A stretch of 64,000 nt of DNA from NCBI GenBank assembly GCA_002721995.1, contig PBMF01000025.1:56960-120959 (forward strand), in the 5' to 3' direction. This stretch comes from Chloroflexota bacterium (GTDB taxonomy: Bacteria; Chloroflexota; Dehalococcoidia; Lucifugimonadales; UBA3495). Below, in pieces: positions 27,140-35,241 of this stretch. Below the pieces are notes generated by a model that was given only the letters and a program-made list of their open reading frames with translations, did no database searches and was not told the DNA's origin. Both the position numbers and the translations under genes were made by a program. Each line of letters begins with the position of its first letter. The stretch's first letter is position 1.

Positions 27140-27677
27140 TTCCGGATAGCAGGTTACTCTCACCGGTTGCTCCACGTGACCGCGATATCAATGGCCGGCG
27201 GCGCCGGGAAGGTGAGAAAGCGGGGTATCTCTTGGCCCAGGGAGCGGCCGCGGCTTCCATGTTTCAGGCCCCGGCCGGGCGCCGGTCACAGTCTTCAGTC
27301 CCATCTATCCCTGCGCCCCGCTGATAACGCCCTGCTCCCGGCCCACATTTTCCTCCGTCGATCGGAGCCCATGGACTTTCTGTTGGCGGCCGGGACTCTG
27401 CTCAGCGTCGTGGGGGCTTTTTTGGTAATTTTAGAGGCCACAGGGCGGCAAACTTTATGGTAATTCCAGGCACGGTTTACGCTTGACATTTCCCCTCCGC
27501 GTAATACCTTGATATATGTTATAATTCTTGGCGGTGGCAGCATTCTGTGTCTATCTGCAGGCATACTAGATCGGTGTACGGGTATCCACGGGCAACCGGG
27601 TCTCCTTCAGACATTCCGCGTCTTTTCGTCTCGGTGAGCAGTCTTTTGCCAACTCTATCTATACAGGGAAGACATAT
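27140..27677. other. 538-bp intergenic region
   Basis: No gene of normal length can be supported. A 30-codon frame at 27371-27463 (MDFLLAAGTLLSVVGAFLVI...) would encode one TM helix but has no clear Shine-Dalgarno. The right half holds an extended -10 promoter at 27517. Confidence 0.5.
27517..27525 (+). promoter_or_regulatory. Extended -10 promoter (TGTTATAAT)
   Basis: TG-T-TATAAT is a full extended -10 element, ~150 nt upstream of the zinc-ribbon gene start at 27678. No canonical -35 lies 17 bp upstream, which extended -10 promoters do not need. It implies a ~145-nt leader. Confidence 0.5.
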
Positions 27678-27992
27678 ATGAGTTTCCAAGACAGAACCCT
27701 AACATGCGTGGAGTGTGGACAATCGTTCATCTTCTCAGCTGATGATCAGGCGTACCACGCGGAGAAGGGATACACCAACGAGCCCAAGCGGTGCCCGTCT
27801 TGTCGGCAGGCTAGGCGTGCGAACCGTTCCTCCGACGGCTTCGGCTTCGATCGCGGCCCCCGCGAGATGCACACCGTCGTTTGCGCCGAGTGCGGCAATG
27901 AGGCCACCGTGCCCTTCCGCCCCCGCGGCGACCGCCCCGTCTACTGCAGCGATTGCTTCAGCCGGCAGGGTGGCGGCGCCGGTCGCTACTAG
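27678..27992 (+). CDS. Zinc-ribbon protein (zf-trcl / CxxC..CxxC type)
   Basis: A 104-residue protein with two zinc-binding modules. The first uses CVEC (10-13) and CPSC (39-42) around SFIFSADDQAYHAEKGY, typical of the probable zinc-ribbon (zf-trcl) family. The second uses CAEC (~73-76) and CSDC (~93-96) around PFRPRGDRPVYC. The C-terminus is Gly/Arg-rich, suggesting nucleic acid contact. Such proteins are common in Chloroflexota and of unknown function. It has a long leader with its own extended -10 promoter and a strong terminator, so it is a single, probably well-expressed gene. Confidence 0.88.
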   Translation: MSFQDRTLTCVECGQSFIFSADDQAYHAEKGYTNEPKRCPSCRQARRANRSSDGFGFDRGPREMHTVVCAECGNEATVPFRPRGDRPVYCSDCFSRQGGGAGRY

Positions 27993-28056
27993 ACCACCAA
28001 CCCAGAGTTGAAAGGGACGGAACGCCCCCGCGTTCCACCCACTAACCGCTCGAAAT

Positions 28057-28094
28057 AAAAAAGCCCTCCGCGGTACACCTGCGGAGGGCTTTTT
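28057..28094. terminator. Bidirectional terminator
   Basis: AAAAAAGCCCTCCGC (28057-28071) pairs with GCGGAGGGCTTTTT (28081-28094), between the zinc-ribbon gene and the convergent RidA gene. Confidence 0.9.
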
Positions 28095-28130
28095 GTTATT
28101 CCGGACCGGCGTCCATCTGGCGTTGTACTC

Positions 28131-28598
28131 CTAGGCGTCGGCGAACTCTATAACGCAGTCCACGATCACCGCAGTGTCCCTGGGCAGAACCGCCATGCCC
28201 GGCGCTGAGCGGCTGTGCCGGCCCTTCTCTCCGAATACCTTGATGAACAGGTCAGAAGCCCCGTCCATGACCCGGGCCTGCTCACCGAAATCCGGAGAGC
28301 TGTTGACCATTCCAAAGACCTTCAAGATTCCGGTCACCCTGTCCAGGTCGCCGAGCTCGGCTTTCATCCGGGCCAAAAGGTTCAGGGCGCACCACCGGGC
28401 TGCCTCGTAACCCTGCTCAACAGTCAGGTCGGCACCCACCTTGCCGCTGATACGGGAGCCGTCGGTCCGGCGTGATCCCACACCGGCCATCCACATGATG
28501 TTGCCGCTGCGGCTGGCGGACAGGTAATTGCCGATGGGGTCAGGAGGCGGAGGCAGGGTCAATCCCAGTTCGGCCAGCCTAGATTCAACTACTGCCAT
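28131..28598 (-). CDS. RidA/YjgF-family protein
   Basis: A 155-residue member of the Rid family (enamine/imine deaminases and relatives). Segments GNIMWMAGVGSRRTDG (~34), VEQGYEAARWCALNLLARM (~60-78), VNSSPDFGEQARVMDGASDL and the C-terminal RSAPGMAVLPRDTAVIVDCVIEF fit the YjgF trimer fold. The Arg of RidA's active site is replaced by the PGMAVLP context, so deaminase activity is uncertain. Start ATG 28598 lies just 5 nt after the stop of the CinA gene, implying translational coupling. Confidence 0.88.
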   Translation of the reverse strand: MAVVESRLAELGLTLPPPPDPIGNYLSASRSGNIMWMAGVGSRRTDGSRISGKVGADLTVEQGYEAARWCALNLLARMKAELGDLDRVTGILKVFGMVNSSPDFGEQARVMDGASDLFIKVFGEKGRHSRSAPGMAVLPRDTAVIVDCVIEFADA

Positions 28599-28603
28599 GG
28601 CCT

Positions 28604-29092
28604 TTAGGCAGCCTCCCGGACACACTCTTGGAGCAGGTCCAAAGCTGCCTTGGCGAAGACCCACATGTTCTTCTCACGGTCCGAGTCACCAGTCTCCAGG
28701 GTGATTGATTTTTCCACGGGGCCGGAGACGGCGAAGCAGGCGTGGCCGTAGTTGTCGCCGTAGCGGTTACCCGTGGGTCCGCTGGCGCCGGTCTCCGCCA
28801 ATGCCCAGGTGGTGCCCAGGGCCTCGCGGATGGTGCGGGCATTGAGGAGAGCGTAGGGCTCACTGCTGGCCCGCATGCCCTCCATGGTCTCGTTCGGTAC
28901 CAGAAGCAACCCCTTCTGGGCCACCCTGGTATAGATGGTGCTGCCGCCTACGTAGTAGTCGGAGGCGCCGGGTATGGATACCAGGGCTGCGGATATGAGG
29001 CCGCCGCAGGAAGATTCGGCCACGGCGATGTTCTGTCCCCGCTCTTTCAGTAGCGCGCCTGCCGGGGCGCCCAGTGATGTTAGGTCTGGCAT
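28604..29092 (-). CDS. CinA C-terminal family protein (nicotinamide-nucleotide amidase-like)
   Basis: A 162-residue protein matching the stand-alone CinA C-terminal domain (PncC-like). It has AVAESSCGGLISAALVSIPGASDYYVGGSTIYT (from ~24), including the catalytic Ser/Thr region, and ASGPTGNRYGD (~103). PncC deamidates NMN to nicotinate mononucleotide in pyridine nucleotide salvage. This member is divergent after residue 110, so that activity is inferred. It is the first gene of an operon with RidA. Confidence 0.85.
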   Translation of the reverse strand: MPDLTSLGAPAGALLKERGQNIAVAESSCGGLISAALVSIPGASDYYVGGSTIYTRVAQKGLLLVPNETMEGMRASSEPYALLNARTIREALGTTWALAETGASGPTGNRYGDNYGHACFAVSGPVEKSITLETGDSDREKNMWVFAKAALDLLQECVREAA

Positions 29093-29233
29093 ACGTCCAC
29101 TCCCGTTGGTTGTCTAGAATTCTTGGGCCCCTTGCGGGGCACGGCTATTCTACATGAGAGCTCGAACAACGCCTACAGGCCGTTAACAGCGCCACTTAAC
29201 TGTGGGGTATTTTGTGAATCCAGGCGTAAACTA

Positions 29234-29276
29234 TTGACAAGATAGGGTTGCGTATGCTAAGTTAGCGCAAGCGCTT
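29234..29276 (+). promoter_or_regulatory. Promoter with LacI-type operator, no gene downstream
   Basis: TTGACA (29234-29239), an 18-bp spacer and TAAGTT (29258-29263) form a plausible promoter. The palindrome AAGCGCTT (29269-29276) lies at the expected start site inside GCAAGCGCTTC, the pattern of LacI-family operators. Only ~60 bp follow before the terminator at 29334. Confidence 0.45.
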
Positions 29277-29333
29277 CAACAAAATGAGTTGGGGCGATTT
29301 TTTTTGCCCAAAATATCTCCACTCTTGGTAATT

Positions 29334-29365
29334 AAAAAGGCCCCGGCATTTGCCGGGGCCTTTTT
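29334..29365. terminator. Bidirectional terminator
   Basis: AAAAAGGCCCCGGCA, a TT loop, then TGCCGGGGCCTTTTT. It ends the methyltransferase gene on the minus strand and would end any transcript from the 29234 promoter. Confidence 0.9.
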
Positions 29366-29391
29366 ACGTGTTCCCAATGTTCCCTTGCCGG

Positions 29392-30159
29392 CTATTTTAC
29401 GGCAACTATGAACAGACGCTTAAAGGGTAAGACGGTCTTTCCGTTTGCCCGCCGGGGATAGGCCTTGGCCACCTTCTTAGTATAGGACGCCACGAACTCC
29501 TCACCTTCTTCCGGGCTCAGGTTGTCCAACAGCGGCCTGAGCATGGTGCCCTTGGTCCACTCCACCACGGGGTCTTCGCCCTCCAGGATATGCATGTACG
29601 TTGTCTCCCACATATCTATGGAACTGGATAGAGGGCTGAGCATGTCGTAGTAGAACGATGGCTCGGACACCGGCTGCTCACGCTGGAAAGGGGCCAGCCG
29701 CTCCCGCCAGGCGCCTTCGCGGACCGTATCGGCGATGGAGGTATGGCTGGGCGCACTGAAATTCTCCGGCATCTGCACCGCCAACACCCCGCCGGGCTTT
29801 ACGACACCCATCAACCGGGGAAACAGCTGTTCATGGTTGTCCAGCCAATGGAGGGCGGCGTTGGTGTATACCACGTCTGCCGGGCTGTCCGGGCGCCAGT
29901 CGTTCAGGTCGGCATGCTGCCAGTAGACTCCGGTCTCCACATCCCTGGTCCGCTCCAGCATACTGGCCGATGAATCCACTCCGGTGACCTTGGATTCGGG
30001 CCAGCGTTCCTTCAGGATTCCTGTGATCGTCCCCGTGCCGCATCCCAAGTCGTAGACCGTCTCGGGGGAGTCCAGTTGGATGCGGGTCATCAAGTCCAAG
30101 GCGGGGCGCAGACGCTCTCCGCCAAAGCGTAGATATTGGGCGGGGTTCCAGTCGGTCAC
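29392..30159 (-). CDS. Class I SAM-dependent methyltransferase (trans-aconitate methyltransferase-like)
   Basis: A 255-residue methyltransferase with SAM motif I VYDLGCGTGTITG (~35-47), the acidic loop GVDSS (~60), motif VVYTNAALHWLDNHEQLF (~95-112) and the post-I segment PGGVLAVQMPENF. These match Tam, which methylates trans-aconitate that would otherwise inhibit aconitase. Start ATG 30159 lies at MTDWNPAQYLRFGGER, the family's N-terminus. The terminator lies 27 bp after the stop. Confidence 0.88.
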   Translation of the reverse strand: MTDWNPAQYLRFGGERLRPALDLMTRIQLDSPETVYDLGCGTGTITGILKERWPESKVTGVDSSASMLERTRDVETGVYWQHADLNDWRPDSPADVVYTNAALHWLDNHEQLFPRLMGVVKPGGVLAVQMPENFSAPSHTSIADTVREGAWRERLAPFQREQPVSEPSFYYDMLSPLSSSIDMWETTYMHILEGEDPVVEWTKGTMLRPLLDNLSPEEGEEFVASYTKKVAKAYPRRANGKTVLPFKRLFIVAVK

Positions 30160-30285
30160 TTCATTGCTCCTGCCGGATTATGGCTGTGAAACATGGCCGG
30201 CCAGGGGCGCAGAGTTACTAAGTTTCTGCGTTCGGCGGTTGCGGCCAGTTCCGAGGGGTGGTTGCAGGGACAATGATAGCCCAGA

Positions 30286-30780
30286 TCAGGCTGTGGACGC
30301 CACGCCGCGGTCCCTCCAGGCGATGGCCTGCTGAACATTGTCAGACCGGAGGAGGATGGCGTAGAGGAGCAGGCAAAGACCGGGCATCTGGACCATGTGG
30401 TAGATGGAGTTGGGGTCGAATTCCCAGCCTCCCAACGTGAACTGCACGCCGGCGGCCTTCAAGCTGGAAGCCAGGATGCTCAAGGATATGGCGGCCAAGA
30501 AAAGACCGCTGCCAGGCTGGCCTCCTGCCAGGCCCGCACCCAGAGGGCAATGACGATCCCCACGGCCAGGCCTTCCGTGATGACCAGTGTGGCTACCGTG
30601 GCGTTTCCCGTCACTGCCAGGGTGAAAAATACGGCCAGGCTTATCGCTCCCACGGCCATTAGAGGTTGGCCTCGTCTTCTGCCGAGCACCAAATGGGCCG
30701 TTGCGGCGAATATAAAGGAGATGGCTATGGCAACCAAGATGCTGATGATGGTCCAACTCGCGGCCGCATAGGTCTCGTGA
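30286..30780 (-). pseudogene. Polytopic membrane protein with frameshift
   Basis: Two overlapping frames together make one membrane protein. The upstream frame has ISILVAIAISFIFAATAHLV, a GRRRGQPLMAVGAISLAVFF segment and TLVITEGLAVGIVIALWV; the downstream frame has LFLAAISLSILASSLKAAG and a MVQMPGLCLLLYAILLRS helix. One extra T in the run at 30500-30503 (AAAA on the plus strand) would join them, so either a one-base deletion or an assembly error is present. No good start codon is found. It distantly resembles DUF6962-type membrane proteins (weak). Confidence 0.5.
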
Positions 30781-30873
30781 CCGACGACGAAACCGTGGTG
30801 TATCCCGCCGCAGGGCTCAGGCCTGCAACTCGTTGACCCCCTGGAGACGGCTGTGGGACAATATGTGTAGCAA

Positions 30874-31228
30874 GGGGACGCGCGGGTTCGACAGGGGCGT
30901 TCCGTAGCGGATTGCAAGCCGAGGATGCTATCTCCCTCGTAAATCCGGTAGCACAAATAACTGGCGAACGTGAATTCGCTCTAGCCGCCTAATCGCGGTT
31001 ACGTCTGCTCCCAGGTAGGCCTGGAGTCAGGGATGTCAGGCGCCATAAATCCGGGCTGCGGACCGCAGTACGCCGATAAAAGCGGCCTAAGAAAGATCGG
31101 CTGTCCCGAACGAGGCTCCGTCGGTGGTGCCTCCAAAGGGCGAGGACTGAACCACCGAATAAGCTTGTAGTACATCCGACCTATGGTCTCTTCTGGACGG
31201 GGAGTTCAACTCTCCCCCGTCTCCACCA
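30874..31228 (+). ncRNA. ssrA: Transfer-messenger RNA (tmRNA)
   Basis: The 5' end GGGGACGCGCGGGTTCGACAG and the 3' end GAGTTCAACTCTCCCCCGTCTCCACCA form the tRNA-like domain: GGGGACG pairs with CGTCTCC, the T-arm is GGGGAGTTCAACTCTCCCC, and CCA is encoded. The tag frame runs from resume codon GCA 30951 to TAA 30990-30992 and encodes AQITGEREFALAA, ending in the ALAA degron recognised by ClpXP-type proteases. The RNA rescues stalled ribosomes with SmpB. Its total length of ~355 nt is normal. Confidence 0.95.
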
Positions 31229-31235
31229 GGTCATC

Positions 31236-31280
31236 AAAAGAGGCGCTTTCAAGCTCATCTGAGCCCGGGGCGCCTCTTTC
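31236..31280 (+). terminator. tmRNA terminator
   Basis: AAAGAGGCGC (31237-31246) pairs with GCGCCTCTTT (31270-31279), 8 nt after the encoded CCA of tmRNA. Confidence 0.85.
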
Positions 31281-31296
31281 TTCGTTATCTGACTCG

Positions 31297-31330
31297 GGCT
31301 CTCCCCGGTCTGTCAGACCAGGGGAGAGCC
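31297..31330. repeat. Near-perfect 16-bp hairpin repeat
   Basis: GGCTCTCCCC-GGTCTG (31297-31312), a one-base centre, then CAGACC-A-GGGGAGAGCC (31314-31330), with one bulge. It lies between the tmRNA terminator and the helicase fragment. It may be a second terminator-like structure or the end of a lost mobile element. Confidence 0.7.
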
Positions 31331-31439
31331 TGTCTTCGATCTGCCTTACCGGGGAATAGTTCTCTAATAGAGCCGGAAGATCTCTAGTTACGTACCTGGA
31401 CGCTACGCCCGGTACATTATCTCGAATCAGTGCCATTGA

Positions 31440-31907
31440 GACCGTGAGGTTCGGCTATTAATAGCAACTGATGCAGCTTGTGAAGGTCTAAACCTTCAGA
31501 CTCTTGGAACTTTGATAAACGTTGATCTTCCTTGGAATCCTTCCCGCTTAGAACAAAGGTTAGGACGCATAAAACGTATTGGTCAGGCCCGCTCATCTGT
31601 GGATATGTTGAATCTCGTTTACCACGATACTCAAGACGAGAAGGTCTACGACGTGATATCTAGACGCATGCGAGATAAATTTGACATCTTCGGAGGATTA
31701 CCGGATGTTATTGAAGACGAATGGATAGAAGACCAGGAGAACCTAGAAGAAAAAATGGACGAATATATTCATCTTCGTCAGAAGTCACGAGATGTATTCG
31801 AAATCCGCTACGAAGAAACAATAACCGCGGACGAAGATCGATGGGAACTCTGTGCTGAGGTCTTTTCAAGGCAGAACGTTTTCAAAAAGATGTCCATTCC
31901 GTGGTAA
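31440..31907 (+). pseudogene. C-terminal fragment of SNF2/DEAD-type helicase
   Basis: An open frame of ~155 residues starting right after a stop at 31437. It holds only helicase motifs V and VI: LLIATDAACEGLNLQ and LPWNPSRLEQRLGRIKRIGQ. The rest, DEKVYDVISRRMRDKFDIFGG onwards, is a charged C-terminal extension as in phage-defence helicases (DISARM-like or related). Motifs I-IV and the N-terminal half are missing. Base composition is clearly more AT-rich than flanking genes, indicating transfer. It lies 210 bp after the tmRNA 3' end, a common integration site. Confidence 0.8.
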
Positions 31908-31991
31908 GGCGACACGCTGCGTGTCCCGCGGGCTAGTCGGAGAATGATTATTCTGATTAGTAACCAATTGGCTTATGTATAGAGGGATTTT

Positions 31992-32168
31992 ATGCCAACG
32001 CAACAATACGCAGTAGTTCCTCAACACATCGAAACTCTTCTCACGTGGATAAAATCCGGTGAGATTGCGATACCAGAGATCCAACGGCCATTCGTCTGGT
32101 CGGCAGTAAGCCGAACTTCTTCCCATCCAAGCTGGTCAACATTCTGGAGAGTGACGGGGACACCTTGA
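31992..32168 (+). pseudogene. N-terminal fragment of DUF262 (GmrSD-like) protein
   Basis: ATG 31992, after AGAGGG, opens a 58-codon frame whose first ~38 residues match the DUF262 N-terminus: [24 protein letters not shown], with the IPxIQRPFVW hallmark. Homology ends abruptly at ~32105, where sequence composition returns to the host's, and a stop follows. GmrSD-type enzymes cleave modified DNA, so this is the start of a lost restriction gene. With the helicase fragment it marks a collapsed defence island. Confidence 0.75.
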
Positions 32169-32191
32169 AACCGGCTAGTTGATTTCACCAG

Positions 32192-33511
32192 CTAGCTTGG
32201 GTGCTTTCCGAACATCATCCAGCCGCCGCTGCTGGGCGTTGTAAAGGCCGCCAACGCGGTTTCGGCCCGCACTGTGACCTGCCGTGGGCCGGCCGTTCCT
32301 CGAAGCTGCTCGATACTGTCAGTGTACATGGCGGTGCGGGTACGGCCGTTGCCCAGATTGCCGCCGCTGGAGCTGAAGGGATGCGGACCCTCAACCCTGA
32401 TGTCGTCCGCGTAGAAGGCGAAGGCGTCTCCCCTCTTAACCCCGTGCCACTGGAAGGCCTCCAGGTAAAACTGGGTCATTATGGAGTAGCCGTCGTAGGG
32501 GTTGAAGATGTCCACATCCGCCGGACCAAGGCCGGCGCCCTCATACATCCGCTTCGCGGCGCGGTCCGTCCAATCCTCGATCTCGTCCAGGTCCGGTTGG
32601 GTGGTGCGGTTCGTGAAATTGTGCTGGGAATGGTTGAGTACGTACACGGGCGGTTGTCGCATATCCCGTGCCCGCTCCGCGGTGGTGACCAAATAAGCCG
32701 CTGAGGCGTTCACGGGCCTGTCGCAATCGAATATCCGCAGCGGGTTCAGGATGTATCTGGAATTCACATAGTCCTCAAGGGTCAGTTGGACCAGGCCGGC
32801 GGAGGAGTTGTAGCCCCACGGGGTCAAGAGCCCGTTCCGGTGCTGGTTGATCACGAATGGCGCCAGGTCGTCGTGGGTACCGCCGTATCTCAGGCAATAC
32901 TGATTGTGGGGGAAGATATTGATGAAGTCGTTGCCTCCGTGATTCCCCCAAGGGACCGTCCATTGCCTGGCCCCACCCGCATGGTTCTCGGCGTTCTCAC
33001 CGCCGCGCCGGTACCTACCTTCCATGTTTCCCGTTGGGTAGATCACCAGACAGGTGTTGCAGAGCCCGTCGGCCACCGACTGGGCGGCAAGGCCAAACAT
33101 TTCCCCAATGGTGGGTACGTTGGACGGCGCGTATTTGACGTTGGGGAGCTCCATCTGTTTGACCAGCCATTCGCCGTTCACCAGGGTAAGACCCCATTCA
33201 GAGTCGTAGGGCGGGTCGAAATAGGGGCGCGGCGCCCAGACGGAAGCGGTCCCGCCACTGTTTCCGGCGATATGACTGTCGCAGCAGATGACCCCGTCGA
33301 TCTGGTCCGGAGTCACCCCCGCGTCCTCCATGGCCAGCTCACAGGCGAGTATGGAGTACGCGCCCAGGGTCTTGTCCATGGATGTTTCGTCCCAGCGCCG
33401 GTCAACCGGGGAATGCCCGAATCCGGCCACCGCCACCTTGCCGCGGTGTTCCCATACTCCCAGACCGTCTTTATCTCTCCTCCACTGATATGGAGTTTGT
33501 GTAGCCATCAT
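32192..33511 (-). CDS. Thiolase-family / SCP2-thiolase-like protein
   Basis: A 439-residue thiolase-fold protein. It has AVAGFGHSPVDRRWDETSM (from ~27), MEDAGVTPDQIDGVICCDSH (~60-80), FNPYDGYSIMTQFYLEAF and SSSGGNLGNGRT near the C-terminus. These suit the lipid-transfer-protein/acetyl-CoA acetyltransferase group. The canonical nucleophile Cys context (CxS/G near residue 90) is not clear, so it may be a retro-aldolase-like or non-condensing member. A DUF35 zinc-ribbon gene lies 45 bp upstream on the same strand; such pairs (for example Ltp2 with ChsH2) form one enzyme in side-chain degradation of steroids and similar acids. Confidence 0.85.
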   Translation of the reverse strand: MMATQTPYQWRRDKDGLGVWEHRGKVAVAGFGHSPVDRRWDETSMDKTLGAYSILACELAMEDAGVTPDQIDGVICCDSHIAGNSGGTASVWAPRPYFDPPYDSEWGLTLVNGEWLVKQMELPNVKYAPSNVPTIGEMFGLAAQSVADGLCNTCLVIYPTGNMEGRYRRGGENAENHAGGARQWTVPWGNHGGNDFINIFPHNQYCLRYGGTHDDLAPFVINQHRNGLLTPWGYNSSAGLVQLTLEDYVNSRYILNPLRIFDCDRPVNASAAYLVTTAERARDMRQPPVYVLNHSQHNFTNRTTQPDLDEIEDWTDRAAKRMYEGAGLGPADVDIFNPYDGYSIMTQFYLEAFQWHGVKRGDAFAFYADDIRVEGPHPFSSSGGNLGNGRTRTAMYTDSIEQLRGTAGPRQVTVRAETALAAFTTPSSGGWMMFGKHPS

Positions 33512-33555
33512 TCACCTATATTCATAACAAAAGTTGTTTGGACCGGACCGCCTGG

Positions 33556-33966
33556 TTAACTCACCACCTGCCATTCGTGGATCAGTTGGTCGGGCGCGAC
33601 TTCTTCAAAGACCACCTGGACGGCAGCCCCCACGGGGACTTCATAGGGAGGGACGCCCGGGAGGTTGGAGTAGAAGTTAACGCTGGGGTCTTCGTCCAGG
33701 GTTATCAGCGCCAGGTTGTAGGGCTGATCGGGCATGCGTCGGTTCAGACGGCCGTCCTCTATCACTATGTAGGTGGAGATATGGCCCTTGCCTTCCACAT
33801 CCTTCCACTCCAACTTCTCGGCGGAACCGCACTCGAAGCACGTTGGACGCGGCGGGTATTGGAGGCGGTCGCAGACAGCGCAATGCTGCAACGACAGCCG
33901 CTTTTCGTTGACGGCGTCCCAAAAAGGTTTGCTCAATTCATCGGGGACCGGGATTATCTTTGGCAT
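33556..33966 (-). CDS. Zn-ribbon OB-fold (DUF35) protein
   Basis: A 136-residue DUF35 protein. The rubredoxin-like zinc ribbon uses CAVC (29-32) and CFEC (43-46), and an OB-fold follows (GKGHISTYIVI, MPDQPYNLALITLDED). DUF35 subunits partner thiolase-fold enzymes and help bind acyl-CoA. It is the promoter-proximal gene of a two-gene unit with the thiolase-like protein. Confidence 0.9.
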   Translation of the reverse strand: MPKIIPVPDELSKPFWDAVNEKRLSLQHCAVCDRLQYPPRPTCFECGSAEKLEWKDVEGKGHISTYIVIEDGRLNRRMPDQPYNLALITLDEDPSVNFYSNLPGVPPYEVPVGAAVQVVFEEVAPDQLIHEWQVVS

Positions 33967-34137
33967 CTTGCCTCCTGATTAGTAGCTAGATGTTAAGACA
34001 GAACCCCGGTCTAGTCCAATGGACCGGGGACTCCTGTTTGGCGAACGGGACTGAGATGGGCGGCCATATTGCCATGAAAGCAGCCGGGATCGATGTAGTG
34101 GACAGTCCTCCCGCCCCGCCGCTGATATCCCGTCATA

Positions 34138-35224
34138 ATGCCCAGTGAACGCATCCGAAGCCGCATCGACCTCCTCCTTGATGAAGCCGTCGCCAGATTC
34201 GATTGGGACCTGGTCCGGGACCGGGCCCAAAACGTCCTCGCCCTCGACCCCGAAAACCCGGATGCCTTGGCCCTCGTAGCCGCCTCCCAAAGACTGCCTG
34301 GCGAAATCCGCCCGGGCGGTGGCGCTGCTCGACCAGGCAAATGACCCCTATTGTGAAGTTTTGGCACGCTATACGGGAATCTTGGCCAGCTTGTCCGTCG
34401 GCGACCCGGACGGGGCGTCCTCCCCGGTTGAATCACTACGCGCATTGGCCGAGAGACTTCGGGACCGGTTCTGGATGTCCATGGCCCAACACATACACGG
34501 AGACATCGCCCAGCTGCTGGGCGACTGGTCCACCGTCCGCGCCCTGTTCGAGCTCGGCCTTGCCGCGTCTCCCACGGAACCGACGGCGCTGTGCAGCAGT
34601 GCCATAGTGGAGTATCAGTCGGGCGACTTTGCCAGTGGCGAGGTATTCCTCGAGCGGTTGGCGGAGGCCATGCGTCGGACTCCCCGGGGACCGGCTATGG
34701 AGAACGGTCTCATGAGCCTGTCGGCCACTGTAATAGCGGATGTAACGGGCAATCGGGGCCGCCTGGATGTGGCGAAATATGCTGCCCAGCAGGTGCTCTC
34801 GACTTCAACGGCTACACCCTGGGTCGCCGGTTCAGCGAGAATCGCACTGGGCCTTTTGTCAGTTGACTAAGGAGATACCCGGGCGGCAAGCGGCCACTAC
34901 GCTGCCCTCTCCCCGTACCAGGGCGTTGTCTGGACGTTCGTGATGATATCCGTGGACCGGGTACTGGGAAGGTTGGCCATGGCTATGGGCAACCCGGACC
35001 AAGCGGCGGTCCATTTTGACGATGCGCTGGCATTCTGCCGCAGGGCAGGCTATCGGCCGCAGCTGGCTTGGGCCTGCTTTGAATATGCCGGCATGCTGCT
35101 GGAACGCAATCTGGAGGGTGACCGGGCCAAAGCTGACGCTCTGTTTGACGAGTCATTGGCCATCTACAGCGAACTTGGCATGAGACCACTGGAAGAACGA
35201 TTGCTGTCTCGCCGGCAGGGCTAA
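34138..35224 (+). pseudogene. TPR-rich regulatory protein, degraded
   Basis: Three pieces of one TPR protein survive. 34138-34344 encodes the start, RIRSRIDLLLDEAVARFDWD plus LALDPENPDALAL. A shifted frame 34319-34870 encodes TPR-like helices (AQHIHGDIAQLLGDWSTVR, YQSGDFASGEVFLERLAEA). The same frame continues after TAA 34868-34870 as GDTRAASGHYAALSPYQGVV to GRLAMAMGNPDQAAVHFDDAL, ending at 35224. Large Chloroflexota kinase/cyclase-TPR proteins have this N- and C-terminal layout, so a long middle part appears deleted as well. Confidence 0.75.
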
Positions 35225-35241
35225 GGCCATTTAGGCGGCCC

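Noticed and set aside
31206..31436. 76-codon minus-strand frame beside tmRNA
   Set aside because: It overlaps the tmRNA 3' end and contains the two hairpins at 31236 and 31297, so it is more likely non-coding.
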